A stretch of 64,000 nt of DNA, from assembly GCA_016795105.1 (NCBI GenBank), contig JAEUIH010000026.1, positions 25,492-89,491 on the forward strand. Direction: 5' to 3'. Numbering within the stretch: position 1 is the stretch's first letter; each line of letters begins with the position of its first letter. Made by a program: the position numbers and the translations under genes. Below, one piece after another: positions 45,552-54,147 of the stretch. This DNA is from Planctomyces sp. Lineage in GTDB: Bacteria > Planctomycetota > Planctomycetia > Planctomycetales > Planctomycetaceae. The notes under the pieces are model-generated. The model worked only from the letters and a program-made list of their open reading frames with translations, had not been told where the DNA came from and did no database searches.

Positions 45552-45989
45552 ATGAATCGAATTGCTGGGCTTGCATGTGCTGGTTTGTTCGTCTTGATTC
45601 TCGGCTGTGGCAGCGAAGCGCCTTACCGAAAGCCAACTTCACCGGTGACCGGGAAGATCACGGTTGACGGAACGCCTCCAGGCCTGGCGATACAGATTCA
45701 GTGTCATCCAGCCGGAGGAATGGATGCGACGCACCCTTCGTTCTCACAGACTGAATCAGACGCAGAAGGCAACTTCAGGATTTCCACATATGACGAAGGC
45801 GATGGCATGCCGGCAGGAGAATACACGCTGACATTTAAGATGCAGGAATTCAATGTGATGTCGCGTGATTACGGTGGTCCGGATCAACTCGGCGGACGCT
45901 ACTCAGACCCCGCAACATCAACCTTCAAGGTCACCGTAACAGAAGGTAAGCCGACTGACCTTGGTGTCATTGAACTCAAAACAAAGTGA
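45552..45989 (+). CDS. Small lipoprotein with carboxypeptidase-regulatory-like fold
   Basis: The 145-residue protein has a lipobox ending at C19 (LILGC). A single beta-sandwich domain follows, with SPVTGKITVDGTPPGLAIQI and DAEGNFRIST plus a final GKPTDLGVIELK. This type of planctomycete lipoprotein typically follows a DUF1559 gene, as here (115 bp gap with a terminator between). The function of the pair is unknown. GGAAG lies 5 bases upstream, and a strong terminator follows. Confidence 0.85.
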   Translation: MNRIAGLACAGLFVLILGCGSEAPYRKPTSPVTGKITVDGTPPGLAIQIQCHPAGGMDATHPSFSQTESDAEGNFRISTYDEGDGMPAGEYTLTFKMQEFNVMSRDYGGPDQLGGRYSDPATSTFKVTVTEGKPTDLGVIELKTK

Positions 45990-46005
45990 TTGGAGTTCAA
46001 CAGGA

Positions 46006-46040
46006 AAGCCGGCTGAGGGGCAACTCAGCCGGCTTTTTTT
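46006..46040 (+). terminator. Rho-independent terminator of the lipoprotein gene
   Basis: A 12-bp perfect stem (AAGCCGGCTGAG with CTCAGCCGGCTT) has a 6-base loop and seven T's. Confidence 0.95.
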
Positions 46041-46078
46041 ATTGAGTGAGTTCATTGGAACGACCAGCTCACCAGTGA

Positions 46079-47371
46079 TTATCGGGCTGGAAATCGCCAG
46101 TGATCAGGGACTCGAGCATTCTTTCGAACAACAGCGATACCATCACGGACGACCACATTTTCGAAGTCGCAGTCTCCGGGAGGAGCTTCGCTGGCAACGA
46201 TGCGTGCACCCCGGCCGATACTCACGTTTTTGTCGAGCAGAGCACCATCGATATACGCCCCGTCGCCGATGCCCCAAACCGGATTGACGCCGGCAGCAAA
46301 TAATGGGTCATCGGTTGTTGGATAAAAGTCAGCACCCATGACCACCGCGTTTCTGAGTGTCACATTTCGTCCGACCTGAGCTCGCATTCCGAGAACGCAT
46401 CGATCGAGTACTGTGCCTTCGCCAATCTGGCAGCCATCCGCAATCAGGCTCTGGTTGATTGTGCACGATGCCATTCGAGTGGAAGGAAGAAACCGAGGGT
46501 GCGTGAACACTGGAGCTCGACGGTCTCCGAACTGAAACGGAGGATTTGCTTCCGTGAGAGCCAGGTTTGCATCGAAAAACGCTCGAATGGTCCCAATATC
46601 TTCCCAGTAACCATCAAACAGATGAGTCTGAACATGATGGTGCTTGATTGCCATCGGGAAGATGTCTTTCCCAAAGTCCTGGTGAGTGGTGGATTCGAGG
46701 AGATCGACAAGGAGGTCGCGATCCCAGAGATAGATCCCCATACTGGCAAGGTACTCGCGACCATTGCTCTGAATCCCGTGCTCATCAATCCATCCAGCCG
46801 GAGTGCGGACCTTCGCAAGTGCCGCATCATCTTTAGGCTTCTCGACAAACCCGGTTACACGGCCAGTGTCATCCAGTTGCATGATTCCGAATGCTCGGGC
46901 GGCTTCCGCATGCACGGGAACAGTCGAAATTGTGACTCCGGCCTTTGCTTTAATGTGTGTGGAAAGCATGTGCCGGAAATCCATCCGGTACAACTGGTCT
47001 CCCGACAGGATCAGCACATACTTGATGCCGTATTCCTTCAGGAATCGGACCTGTTTTCGAACAGCGTCAGCCGTGCCCTGATACCAGTTCGAATCATCGG
47101 GCGTCTGCTGAGCGGCCAGAATTTCTACAAAGCCATTGTTGAACAGGTCGAAGTTGTACGTTTGTCGAATGTGACGATGCAAACTTACAGAGTTGAACTG
47201 CGTCAGGACATAGATTCGATTTATGTCACTATTGATGCAGTTGGAAATTGGAACATCGATCAGCCGATATTTGCCAGCGACGGGAACCGCGGGCTTCGAT
47301 CGGTATTCCGTCAATGGCAGCAGTCGAGTTCCTTTGCCCCCGCCCAGAATCAGACAGACCACGTGTCGCAT
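46079..47371 (-). CDS. glgC: Glucose-1-phosphate adenylyltransferase
   Basis: From ATG 47371, with AGGAA 8 bases upstream, the 430-residue protein opens with VVCLILGGGKGTRLLPLT, the nucleotide-binding signature. KPAVPVAGKYRLIDVPISNC and VLILSGDQLYRMDF follow, with FVEKPKDD, DGYWEDIGTI and a C-terminal left-handed beta-helix with repeated IGxGT units. It makes ADP-glucose for glycogen. No glgA is adjacent. A longer frame to 47479 adds an unconserved leader. Confidence 0.96.
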   Translation of the reverse strand: MRHVVCLILGGGKGTRLLPLTEYRSKPAVPVAGKYRLIDVPISNCINSDINRIYVLTQFNSVSLHRHIRQTYNFDLFNNGFVEILAAQQTPDDSNWYQGTADAVRKQVRFLKEYGIKYVLILSGDQLYRMDFRHMLSTHIKAKAGVTISTVPVHAEAARAFGIMQLDDTGRVTGFVEKPKDDAALAKVRTPAGWIDEHGIQSNGREYLASMGIYLWDRDLLVDLLESTTHQDFGKDIFPMAIKHHHVQTHLFDGYWEDIGTIRAFFDANLALTEANPPFQFGDRRAPVFTHPRFLPSTRMASCTINQSLIADGCQIGEGTVLDRCVLGMRAQVGRNVTLRNAVVMGADFYPTTDDPLFAAGVNPVWGIGDGAYIDGALLDKNVSIGRGARIVASEAPPGDCDFENVVVRDGIAVVRKNARVPDHWRFPAR

Positions 47372-47516
47372 AAAGGCGTTCCTGTTGCCGGAAGGTGATG
47401 TTTTGTGACGTTCCTGAGGGTATCCGATTTTGCAGGATCGGAAAACAGACGAGAGTGCTGTCTTGACTGTGAGACGCAAAATCCCGTTTTACGAGACTTT
47501 TTATTCCACGGTTCAC

Positions 47517-48221
47517 TTACGGTATCAGGCCCTCTCGACTAAGGCATGCCGTAAGCTCTTTCGTCCAGACCTGATAGCCTTCTGCACTCAGATGCAGACC
47601 ATCTTCGGCGAAGAGTCTCGCAAGTGGTTTGCCGTCAGAGTCGAGCATAGGCACCCAAATATCCACAAAATGTATATTCGGGTGCGACTGAGCGTATGTG
47701 CGGATTGCGTCGTTTGCCTTCTTCATTTCATCCGACAGCTTCCATCGCTTTATGCTCGGCTTAATTGCAATGAAGTATAACTGAGTTTCCGCGGGGAGTT
47801 GCTTTCGGGTCTTTTCACAGAATACAGAGAAATCCCGAACGACAATTTCTGCCGATTTGCCTTCAGCAATGTCATTGTCGCCAGCATAAACAATGATGGC
47901 TTTCGGGACGGACGGCACAACCACTCGTTCGAAATAATGGATCGAGTCGGCAAGCTGTGAACCTCCAAAGCCGCAGTTCATTGTGTGAATACCCGGAAAA
48001 GATTCTTCAAGCTTCCAGAGACGGATGCTGGAACTTCCGACGAAGAGCAGCCCACCCGTCGGATTTGACGACGATTCCCGGCGGTGTTCAATTGCTGAAA
48101 TCTCCTCCTCCCAGCGTTCAGGTCCGGTCTGTACCTGCCTTGATCCGGATTCTGCGGTGAAGGGCACAAATATCAGCGAGGTAACGCAGATGAGCATCGT
48201 GGTGAAGTTCAATTGCTTCAT
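47517..48221 (-). CDS. Secreted SGNH/GDSL hydrolase
   Basis: From ATG 48221, with an AGAAGG site upstream, the 234-residue protein has a signal peptide ending near FTAESGS. The hydrolase blocks are FVGSSSIRLWK (catalytic Ser), GFGGSQLADS (block II), VYAGDNDIAEG (block III) and LFAEDGLHLSAEGY (catalytic Asp-His). It is probably an esterase or acetyl-hydrolase acting outside the cell. It is divergent from the porin-like gene at 48434. Confidence 0.88.
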   Translation of the reverse strand: MKQLNFTTMLICVTSLIFVPFTAESGSRQVQTGPERWEEEISAIEHRRESSSNPTGGLLFVGSSSIRLWKLEESFPGIHTMNCGFGGSQLADSIHYFERVVVPSVPKAIIVYAGDNDIAEGKSAEIVVRDFSVFCEKTRKQLPAETQLYFIAIKPSIKRWKLSDEMKKANDAIRTYAQSHPNIHFVDIWVPMLDSDGKPLARLFAEDGLHLSAEGYQVWTKELTACLSREGLIP

Positions 48222-48433
48222 GAACCTTCTCTCCATGCGTCAAAGATTCGGCACGTTATGCCGATCCGCCCGTTGAGTGACGTGAAAGCTCCGAGTTCAG
48301 CCTGAGTGCGGACAACGCAGAACTTTAGTGAAACTCGTTTCAGGGCGAACTTGTCGGCTAATTCTATGATTTATGTCGATACAACCGTAAAGGTTGACCA
48401 CCCCGCCCGGACAGGATACAGGCTGCAATCACT

Positions 48434-49861
48434 ATGTTGAAGTCAATTGCGATCACACCATTGACCGTCGTGCTAACGGTCCATCTCTGCCTGTTTGATG
48501 CGACTGTTGTCAATGCCTGGTCCGGGATCCAGTCGGGCGAAGTTCCCGAGAGCGGCCATGCAGGATTCGATCAGCCATATTCCCAATATTCCGGTGTTGA
48601 TCAAACTTCCGGAGCCTATCAAGGCGTTCCTGTACAGGGTTACGCGGAAATGCCGGCCCACGGATACCTGGCAGGCGAAGCAGCGCCGGAATTTCTTTCC
48701 GGAACGCCGGTATCCCCGGGGTCAATCCGACTGGAAACCAATACAACGGCTCCACTGCTGGATTTCATGAACCGTCAGTCAGACAAAGAGATCCTGCTGA
48801 TGTTGCCGCCCAACAATTTTGCCTGTTACCCGGAACTGATTGTCGGAGCTCAGTTTCGAGCTTCGGGACTTGTTGCACACACTAATACTGCTGACAAATT
48901 TTCTTATCTGGGCAGGTTTCCAACTGACTTCAGCGGCAATTCCGCCACCGATTTCAGGCTTTTGCACGCGAATCAGGCGGCGATCGCCAGAGTCACTCCG
49001 TGGGCTACAGGCTACGTTGAGACCCTGTTTTCGGATGTGTTTACCTTTCCGACCTTCAATCAGGGAAGTTTTCAGATTCGTCAGGCATATGTGACATTCG
49101 GAGATCTGTCGCAGAGTCCGTGGTACGCGTTTATCGGTAAGAAGACAGTGAACTTCGGCGATATGGGAACGCTCAGTCCATTTAGTCAGTCGATGTTGTG
49201 GCACTACTTTTCGCCGCTGACGGAGGGAGCCGGAGTCGGATACGCTCAGGATGGTCTTCAGTTCAGCGTGACAGCCCTGAATGGCAGTCGAGGAATCCGA
49301 GTTGCGGATTCGGAAGAGAAAGGACACGTCAACAATTTCGCGGCCAACATTCGCTACGAATTGCCCGTTGGTGACGCTGCTATTCTGGCCGTGGGTGGAG
49401 GGTATCTGCACGGTACCATCTACGATGGGTCTGTCGCCGAACACATCAATCCTCAGATTTTCGGGCCGAGGAATGCAGCCTGGGACGTGAATTCATCTCT
49501 GACTGCGGGACCGTGGAGATTCGAAGGGGAAATTGCATCGACCTTGAAACCCTGGCCCGTAACAAATGCAGATGTCCTGGCCTGGAAAGGGGAAGCTGCC
49601 TATGATCTGACTCTTCGGAATCAACGCCCGGTACGTTTCTCCGGAAGCTGGAGCGAGGGGCTTCAGGGGCCTGCTGGTTCCGAGTTTGAATTCAATCGAC
49701 AACTAGTGCTGGGGTTGCGATACGAGCCCCATGAGCAGGTCATGATGTCCTTTGAGTATGTTCGGAACTTCGGATTTGCTCCGTTGATCAACATTACGAC
49801 CGCAAGCGAACGAGATGCTTCCCAGGATTCATTCGTACTCGGACTTGTCCTGACAATTTGA
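48434..49861 (+). CDS. Outer-membrane beta-barrel porin, LbtU-like
   Basis: The 475-residue protein has a signal peptide ending near VVNAWS and a Gln/Gly/Tyr-rich linker to about residue 75. A predicted beta-barrel follows with regularly spaced amphipathic strands and a terminal strand ending SFVLGLVLTI. The stretch RQAYVTFGDLSQSPWYAFIG resembles LbtU, a siderophore-associated porin of Legionella, and VNFGDMGTLSPFSQSM continues the match. I base this on pattern similarity only. It lies 17 bp before a cobalamin adenosyltransferase gene, so the two may share a transcript. Confidence 0.6.
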   Translation: MLKSIAITPLTVVLTVHLCLFDATVVNAWSGIQSGEVPESGHAGFDQPYSQYSGVDQTSGAYQGVPVQGYAEMPAHGYLAGEAAPEFLSGTPVSPGSIRLETNTTAPLLDFMNRQSDKEILLMLPPNNFACYPELIVGAQFRASGLVAHTNTADKFSYLGRFPTDFSGNSATDFRLLHANQAAIARVTPWATGYVETLFSDVFTFPTFNQGSFQIRQAYVTFGDLSQSPWYAFIGKKTVNFGDMGTLSPFSQSMLWHYFSPLTEGAGVGYAQDGLQFSVTALNGSRGIRVADSEEKGHVNNFAANIRYELPVGDAAILAVGGGYLHGTIYDGSVAEHINPQIFGPRNAAWDVNSSLTAGPWRFEGEIASTLKPWPVTNADVLAWKGEAAYDLTLRNQRPVRFSGSWSEGLQGPAGSEFEFNRQLVLGLRYEPHEQVMMSFEYVRNFGFAPLINITTASERDASQDSFVLGLVLTI

Positions 49862-49878
49862 ATAGAGACTGTACTTTC

Positions 49879-50487
49879 ATGGTTCGGCTGGATCGGATTT
49901 ATACAGGCGGCGGTGATCACGGTGAAACCTCTCAGGGAGATGGTGTCCGCATATCGAAGCTACATCCTCGGATATCGGCGGGCGGGGCCGTTGATGAGCT
50001 GAACTGTGTTCTTGGTATGGCAGTCTGTGCCGGTTCGGAAAGTGGCGGCAGGACACTGATCCGCCTTCAGCAGTTATTGTTTGATTTGGGGGCCGATCTC
50101 TGCGTTCCTCCAACGGAAAACGAAGCACTCGGAATGCGAAGCCTGAGGATGTCAGAACGCCATGTTGCAGAACTGGAAGCGTTGATCGATCACTACAACG
50201 AGAAGCTCAGTCCACTAAACAGTTTTGTCCTGCCTGGAGGCACACAATTGGCTGCCTGGCTGCATCTGGCCAGGGCCGTGTGTCGCAGAGCGGAAGTAGA
50301 AGTGATTCGGCTGCATGTCACCGAACCCGGGAATCCACAAATTCTCGTCTGCCTGAATCGCCTGTCAGATCTACTCTTCGTGATGGCTCGATCATTCAAT
50401 GACAATGGTGCCAAAGACGTGCTTTGGAAACAGGCTGCATTCTTTGAGACAGCTGATGAGTCCACCGGGACACCCGTCAGACAGTGA
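49879..50487 (+). CDS. Cob(I)alamin adenosyltransferase, PduO type
   Basis: From ATG 49879 the 202-residue protein begins with VRLDRIYTGGGDHGETS. It has VDELNCVLGMAV, NSFVLPGGTQLAAWLHLARA, CRRAEVEV, and NRLSDLLFVMARSFN with a final KDVLWK. All of these are ATP- and corrinoid-site motifs of the PduO/MMAB family. It transfers the 5'-deoxyadenosyl group of ATP to cob(I)alamin, giving coenzyme B12. The last 11 bp overlap the converging Minf_1886 gene. Confidence 0.94.
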   Translation: MVRLDRIYTGGGDHGETSQGDGVRISKLHPRISAGGAVDELNCVLGMAVCAGSESGGRTLIRLQQLLFDLGADLCVPPTENEALGMRSLRMSERHVAELEALIDHYNEKLSPLNSFVLPGGTQLAAWLHLARAVCRRAEVEVIRLHVTEPGNPQILVCLNRLSDLLFVMARSFNDNGAKDVLWKQAAFFETADESTGTPVRQ

Positions 50488-50863
50488 ATGCAGAATCAAG
50501 ATCGATTGTGTAGTCTTCAAGGAACGCCTTGTTGAAATCGAAGACTCCGTAGAAGTCAGTGATCTGGTCCTGTTCATTCTTTCGCATCTGACCAGTTTCG
50601 ATCAGTTCAAATACGATTCTGCCAATGTCGTCCGTCGAGGTAATGCCCCAGTGAGCAAGGACCGGAATTGCCAGCATTCCGAAATGCTGAATGCTTAACA
50701 GACGGACACCTTCGAGGAGTTCGCGGCCGGAAATGTGGCCGGTTTCTTCGTATGCACTGTCCCTGCCGAGTCGTCCCTGGATAAACCGCAGTGCCGAGAA
50801 TACGAACTGGTACGCATGAGGATGGTAGTTTCTGCTGCCCACTCGATTCCTGACGGTTGTCAT
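50477..50863 (-). CDS. Minf_1886-family protein
   Basis: This 128-residue protein carries the family pattern YHPHAYQFVFSALRFIQGRL, SGRELLEGVRLLSIQHFGMLA, HWGITSTDDIGRIVFELIE, and DFNKAFLEDY. The family is restricted largely to the Planctomycetes-Verrucomicrobia-Chlamydiae group and is functionally uncharacterised. Its 3' end overlaps the converging adenosyltransferase gene by 11 bp. The PSP1 gene lies 130 bp upstream on the same strand. Confidence 0.9.
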   Translation of the reverse strand: MTTVRNRVGSRNYHPHAYQFVFSALRFIQGRLGRDSAYEETGHISGRELLEGVRLLSIQHFGMLAIPVLAHWGITSTDDIGRIVFELIETGQMRKNEQDQITDFYGVFDFNKAFLEDYTIDLDSAFTV

Positions 50864-50992
50864 TGTTCAGCGATCCAAACTGAGTTCAGCGATCCAGACG
50901 ATTTAACACTCCGAACGACTTTGATGCCGAAAAACATCAATTTCTTATGAAGTGAGGCGATTCTACAACGTTTACTGATCCGGATGAAGAGC

Positions 50993-51886
50993 CTATTCTT
51001 CATTTTGATCGTCATCGTCTGCTGATTCCCTGCGACTTCGTCCAGTCCGGGAAACTACGGTTACAATATCGGATTCATCGGTCATAACACGTCGGCCATC
51101 TTCGAAGGCAACGATCAGTTTTCTGGCGAGTATCTCCTGCGAAATCACTCGGCCCTGTCCCGTACGTGTGATCACCATCGCACCGATGGGCGGCAATTCC
51201 CGCCGATGTTCCTCATAAGTGTCATACTCATATCGCAGGCAACATTTCAGCCGACCACAACGGCCGGAAATCTTTGTCGGGTCCAGGGTTGCCTTCTGCA
51301 GCTTTGCCATCTTCATCGATACGGGTGGCATTTCGTGCAGATGAGTATTGCAGCAAACCGGCTTTCCACAGTCCCCATAATCCGCCAGCAGTTTTGCTTC
51401 GTCTCGGACACCAATCTGTCGCATCTCAATTCGAGCATTGAATTCCCGAGCCATGAGTTTCACCAGCTCGCGAAAGTCGACACGCTGCTCGGACAGATAG
51501 TAAATGATGATCCGTTCACCGCCGAAAATCTGTTCGAGGTCGACCAGCTGCATCTGCATGCGGCGTTCAGTCACCATCCGATTTGCCGACTGAAAGAACT
51601 GCTTCTCACGCTCGGATAAATCCTGACGAGACCGTCGATCTTCGTCTGAGCCCAGTCTCAGGATTCGACCTCCCGAAGCTTTGTTGCGTCCAAGGTACTC
51701 AGCCGATTTTTCCGTTGCTGAGCAAAGTACCGTACCCCATTCGACGCCACGTTCTGACCGGACAACCACCTCGTCACCGCGGCGGTAGTCTGATGGTCTT
51801 CGGGCTTCGAATTCGCCGAGAAGCTTCATCGTTCCATATCGAACGATGTATGTTGATGAGTCCTGTTCCGGAGAATCTGTTGCCAT
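50993..51886 (-). CDS. PSP1/RicT-family protein
   Basis: The 297-residue protein has a PSP1 C-terminal domain (about residues 40-130) with RGDEVVVRSERGVEWGTVL and YYLSEQRVDFRELVK. Cys pairs follow in GDCGKPVCC and SGRCGRLKCCLRYEYD, the cluster-binding pattern of RicT/YaaT. In Bacillus, RicT acts with RicA and RicF in an Fe-S complex that aids RNA processing. No ricA or ricF is adjacent, so that role is inference. It starts 8 bp after the STAS gene. Confidence 0.9.
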   Translation of the reverse strand: MATDSPEQDSSTYIVRYGTMKLLGEFEARRPSDYRRGDEVVVRSERGVEWGTVLCSATEKSAEYLGRNKASGGRILRLGSDEDRRSRQDLSEREKQFFQSANRMVTERRMQMQLVDLEQIFGGERIIIYYLSEQRVDFRELVKLMAREFNARIEMRQIGVRDEAKLLADYGDCGKPVCCNTHLHEMPPVSMKMAKLQKATLDPTKISGRCGRLKCCLRYEYDTYEEHRRELPPIGAMVITRTGQGRVISQEILARKLIVAFEDGRRVMTDESDIVTVVSRTGRSRRESADDDDQNEE

Positions 51887-51894
51887 CGGTGTTT

Positions 51895-52260
51895 CTAAGA
51901 CAGGAGTGCCTGCATTGCTTCTTCACGTGTTTCGTAAATGGCCCAGATTGTGTCGAGTGCTGTGATCCGGAGCAGCTCCAAAGCCATCTCGTTCGCTCCG
52001 CACAACACCAGCTCCCCACCTTTTTTCTTGACGAACTTGTGGCAACGCAGCAGCAATGCCAAAAACACCGATCCAAAGTAACCCACACTGCTGAGGTCGA
52101 CAATCACCATCGGAGCTTCCTGGTTTGCCAGAGTTTCCATCACCAGGTCCGCAGCTTGTTCAACCAGGTCCCAATTCAGCGACTCAACGCTGGCAGCCGG
52201 CTTTACAACAACAGTGTTGCCATGCCACTCAATCTGAAAACTGTCCATCATGTCTGACAC
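51895..52260 (-). CDS. STAS-domain protein (anti-sigma-factor antagonist type)
   Basis: This is a 121-residue single-domain protein starting at GTG 52260, which has GAGGG 8 bases upstream. In-frame ATGs at 52251 and 52248 lack a site. [36 protein letters not shown] and [17 protein letters not shown] form the STAS core, with the candidate phospho-Ser at S64. It is a paralogue of the protein at 26258. It is co-directional with the PSP1 gene 8 bp away. The partner anti-sigma factor is not in the window. Confidence 0.85.
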   Translation of the reverse strand: MSDMMDSFQIEWHGNTVVVKPAASVESLNWDLVEQAADLVMETLANQEAPMVIVDLSSVGYFGSVFLALLLRCHKFVKKKGGELVLCGANEMALELLRITALDTIWAIYETREEAMQALLS

Positions 52261-52834
52261 AGAATGGCCCTCGAAAATCCGTCTTTAGTGAAAAGAAAAC
52301 GCAGAGTCATCGATCCATAAAACCGGCTCTCGCCCAACTCCGCCTCCGGATCATAAATAAACGCGGGCAGCATTCCACGCTACTCAGTCATGTGTCGCAG
52401 GAATTCCGCCGAGAATCCGACACGCAATCTTCCTTGCTGAATGGGTGTGTTGTTCTGTATACTTCCAGGGTGTTGTGTGCGTGCGTAGACTTGACACCGG
52501 CTCTAAGTCTCCTTGTAATCTCGGGGTTGGAACGAGCCTGGTAAATGGGGAGGTATGGGAGCTTTCCTGTCTGGCCGGCTTTGAGAAGTGTTTGTTGTTT
52601 TGTGTGAAACAATTGACGCTGGCTGTCGTAAATGATTGAGATAAAGCATCGTTTGTCGTCGATTGTTGAAGATTGCGGGGGCAAAGCTTCAGCAACAGAT
52701 GCAAATGAACTGGTTTTCTGCCGATCTGGGGGTTGGCGGAGAGCATTTACCGGAAACAGGAGAGCACCGGTCCTCCAAGATGGGTCCGCTGGCAAGCAGA
52801 GTGAGCTGCGAGCCAGTTGAGTAAGGGCGTTACC
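52261..52834. other. Long spacer between the STAS gene and the ketosynthase-like gene
   Basis: These 574 bases hold a strong sigma-70 promoter (52491-52519) and about 300 transcribed bases before the ketosynthase-like start. A short open frame at 52632-52820 (62 codons) has no recognisable features. The leader could contain a small RNA or regulatory structure. Confidence 0.6.
52491..52519 (+). promoter_or_regulatory. Strong sigma-70 promoter
   Basis: TTGACA and TGTAAT are separated by exactly 17 bases, a perfect -35 and a 5-of-6 -10. It is the best sigma-70 match I find in the window. The predicted start near 52526 gives a leader of about 308 bases ahead of ATG 52835. Confidence 0.7.
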
Positions 52835-54121
52835 ATGGCTGGGCACGAAACAGCTCGGGTCGTCGTGACTGGTGTCGGGGTTGTGTCCCCAATTGGCATC
52901 GGCAACGATCGATTCTGGGACAGTTTGGTGAATAATCGATCCGGAATCGACTTTCTAAAGTCAATCCCGACGGATGGCTTGCCGTCGGCATTTGGTGCAG
53001 AGGTGAGGGATTTTGATCCTGTCGAGTTTCTGCGGGATCGCAAGTTTGTCAAGGTGATGTGTCGCGACATTCAACTTGGCGTCGCATCAGCCAACCTCGC
53101 AGTGAAAGATGCTCGACTGTCTCCCGGAGACATTGACCCCTACCGTTTTGGAGTCGAGTTCGGTGCAGGTCGAATGACGTTTCATCCGTCGGAAGTCGCT
53201 GCAGCCGTGGCTGCCTGTTCTGACCAGGAAGGCTTTGATCTGACACGCTGGGGAGAAGGCGCGATGGGACGTATTGCGCCTTTGTGGCTGTTGCGTCAGT
53301 TGCCGAACATGCCAGCCTGCCATGTGTCGATTGATCACAACGCCAGAGGTCCGAACAACACCATCACCTGTCGGGACGCTTCAGCCCTGCTGGCATTGTC
53401 GGAAGCTGTTCGCGTCATAGAGGCGGGACGGGCTGACTGCATGGTGGTTGGAGCCTGCAGCAGCAATATTCACCCCGTTGATATTGCAAAGTTTCATCGT
53501 TTTGAGGGGCTTTCTCGTCGTGCCGACGATCCTTCACGAGCGTGCAGACCGTTTGACTTCGAACGAGACGGTGCGGTCGTAGGTGAGGGCGCTGCATCTT
53601 TCATCGTGGAACGTTACGAACATGCCGTGAAGCGCGGTGCGGATATCTACGCAGAGATCCTTGGCGTAGGAGCCGGCAGTGACGGACGCGGGCATGCGAA
53701 CGAGTCCGCTGGTATGGGGCTTGTTCGAGCGATTCAGTCGGCTCTTCAGCGTTCAAAGATTCGCCCTGGCGAACTGGGACACATCAATGCTCAGGGGAAA
53801 AGCACTCAGCCAGACGATATTGTCGAGAGCCGCGCCTACCATCGGGTTCTTGGCGATTGCGTGCTGAAGGTTCCTGTGACCGCGATGAAGAGTTTTGTTG
53901 GTCATTTCGATGCCGGGGCAGGTGCGGTCGAGCTTGCAGGAACCCTGCTTTCACTGAAACATGGGATGGTCCCAGCCACCCTGAACTATGAGATTCCGGA
54001 TCCGCGGTGTCAGCTGAACATCGTCCGCGAAGGTCCCAGAAAGCTCGCGACTCGCACGGCCGTCACAGTCAATCGAACAGCGATGGGACAGAGTGCAGCG
54101 GCTGTCCTGCGAGCGATTTAG
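52835..54121 (+). CDS. Ketosynthase-fold protein with altered catalytic triad
   Basis: The 428-residue FabF-like protein keeps the family framework: VVVTGVGVVSPIGIGNDRFW, VGEGAASFIVERYEHAVKRG, and the final KSFVGHFDAGAGAVELAGTL. Aligned without gaps between GP (172-173) and EAVRVI (190-195), the FabF catalytic Cys corresponds to D181. C179 is two residues earlier in TITCRD. The first catalytic His of NAHGTST is Q320 (INAQGKST), while K352 and H357 remain. It therefore probably cannot form a normal Claisen condensation. It may act like a chain-length-factor subunit or in decarboxylation. No ACP or partner KS is adjacent. AAGG lies upstream of ATG 52835. Confidence 0.88.
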   Translation: MAGHETARVVVTGVGVVSPIGIGNDRFWDSLVNNRSGIDFLKSIPTDGLPSAFGAEVRDFDPVEFLRDRKFVKVMCRDIQLGVASANLAVKDARLSPGDIDPYRFGVEFGAGRMTFHPSEVAAAVAACSDQEGFDLTRWGEGAMGRIAPLWLLRQLPNMPACHVSIDHNARGPNNTITCRDASALLALSEAVRVIEAGRADCMVVGACSSNIHPVDIAKFHRFEGLSRRADDPSRACRPFDFERDGAVVGEGAASFIVERYEHAVKRGADIYAEILGVGAGSDGRGHANESAGMGLVRAIQSALQRSKIRPGELGHINAQGKSTQPDDIVESRAYHRVLGDCVLKVPVTAMKSFVGHFDAGAGAVELAGTLLSLKHGMVPATLNYEIPDPRCQLNIVREGPRKLATRTAVTVNRTAMGQSAAAVLRAI

Positions 54122-54147
54122 CGATGATCGCTTTGGGTGCGTTGCTT

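Noticed and set aside
52384..52846. Minus-strand open frames of 120 and 152 codons before the ketosynthase-like gene
   Set aside because: They overlap each other, lack conserved sequence and run across a strong plus-strand promoter.
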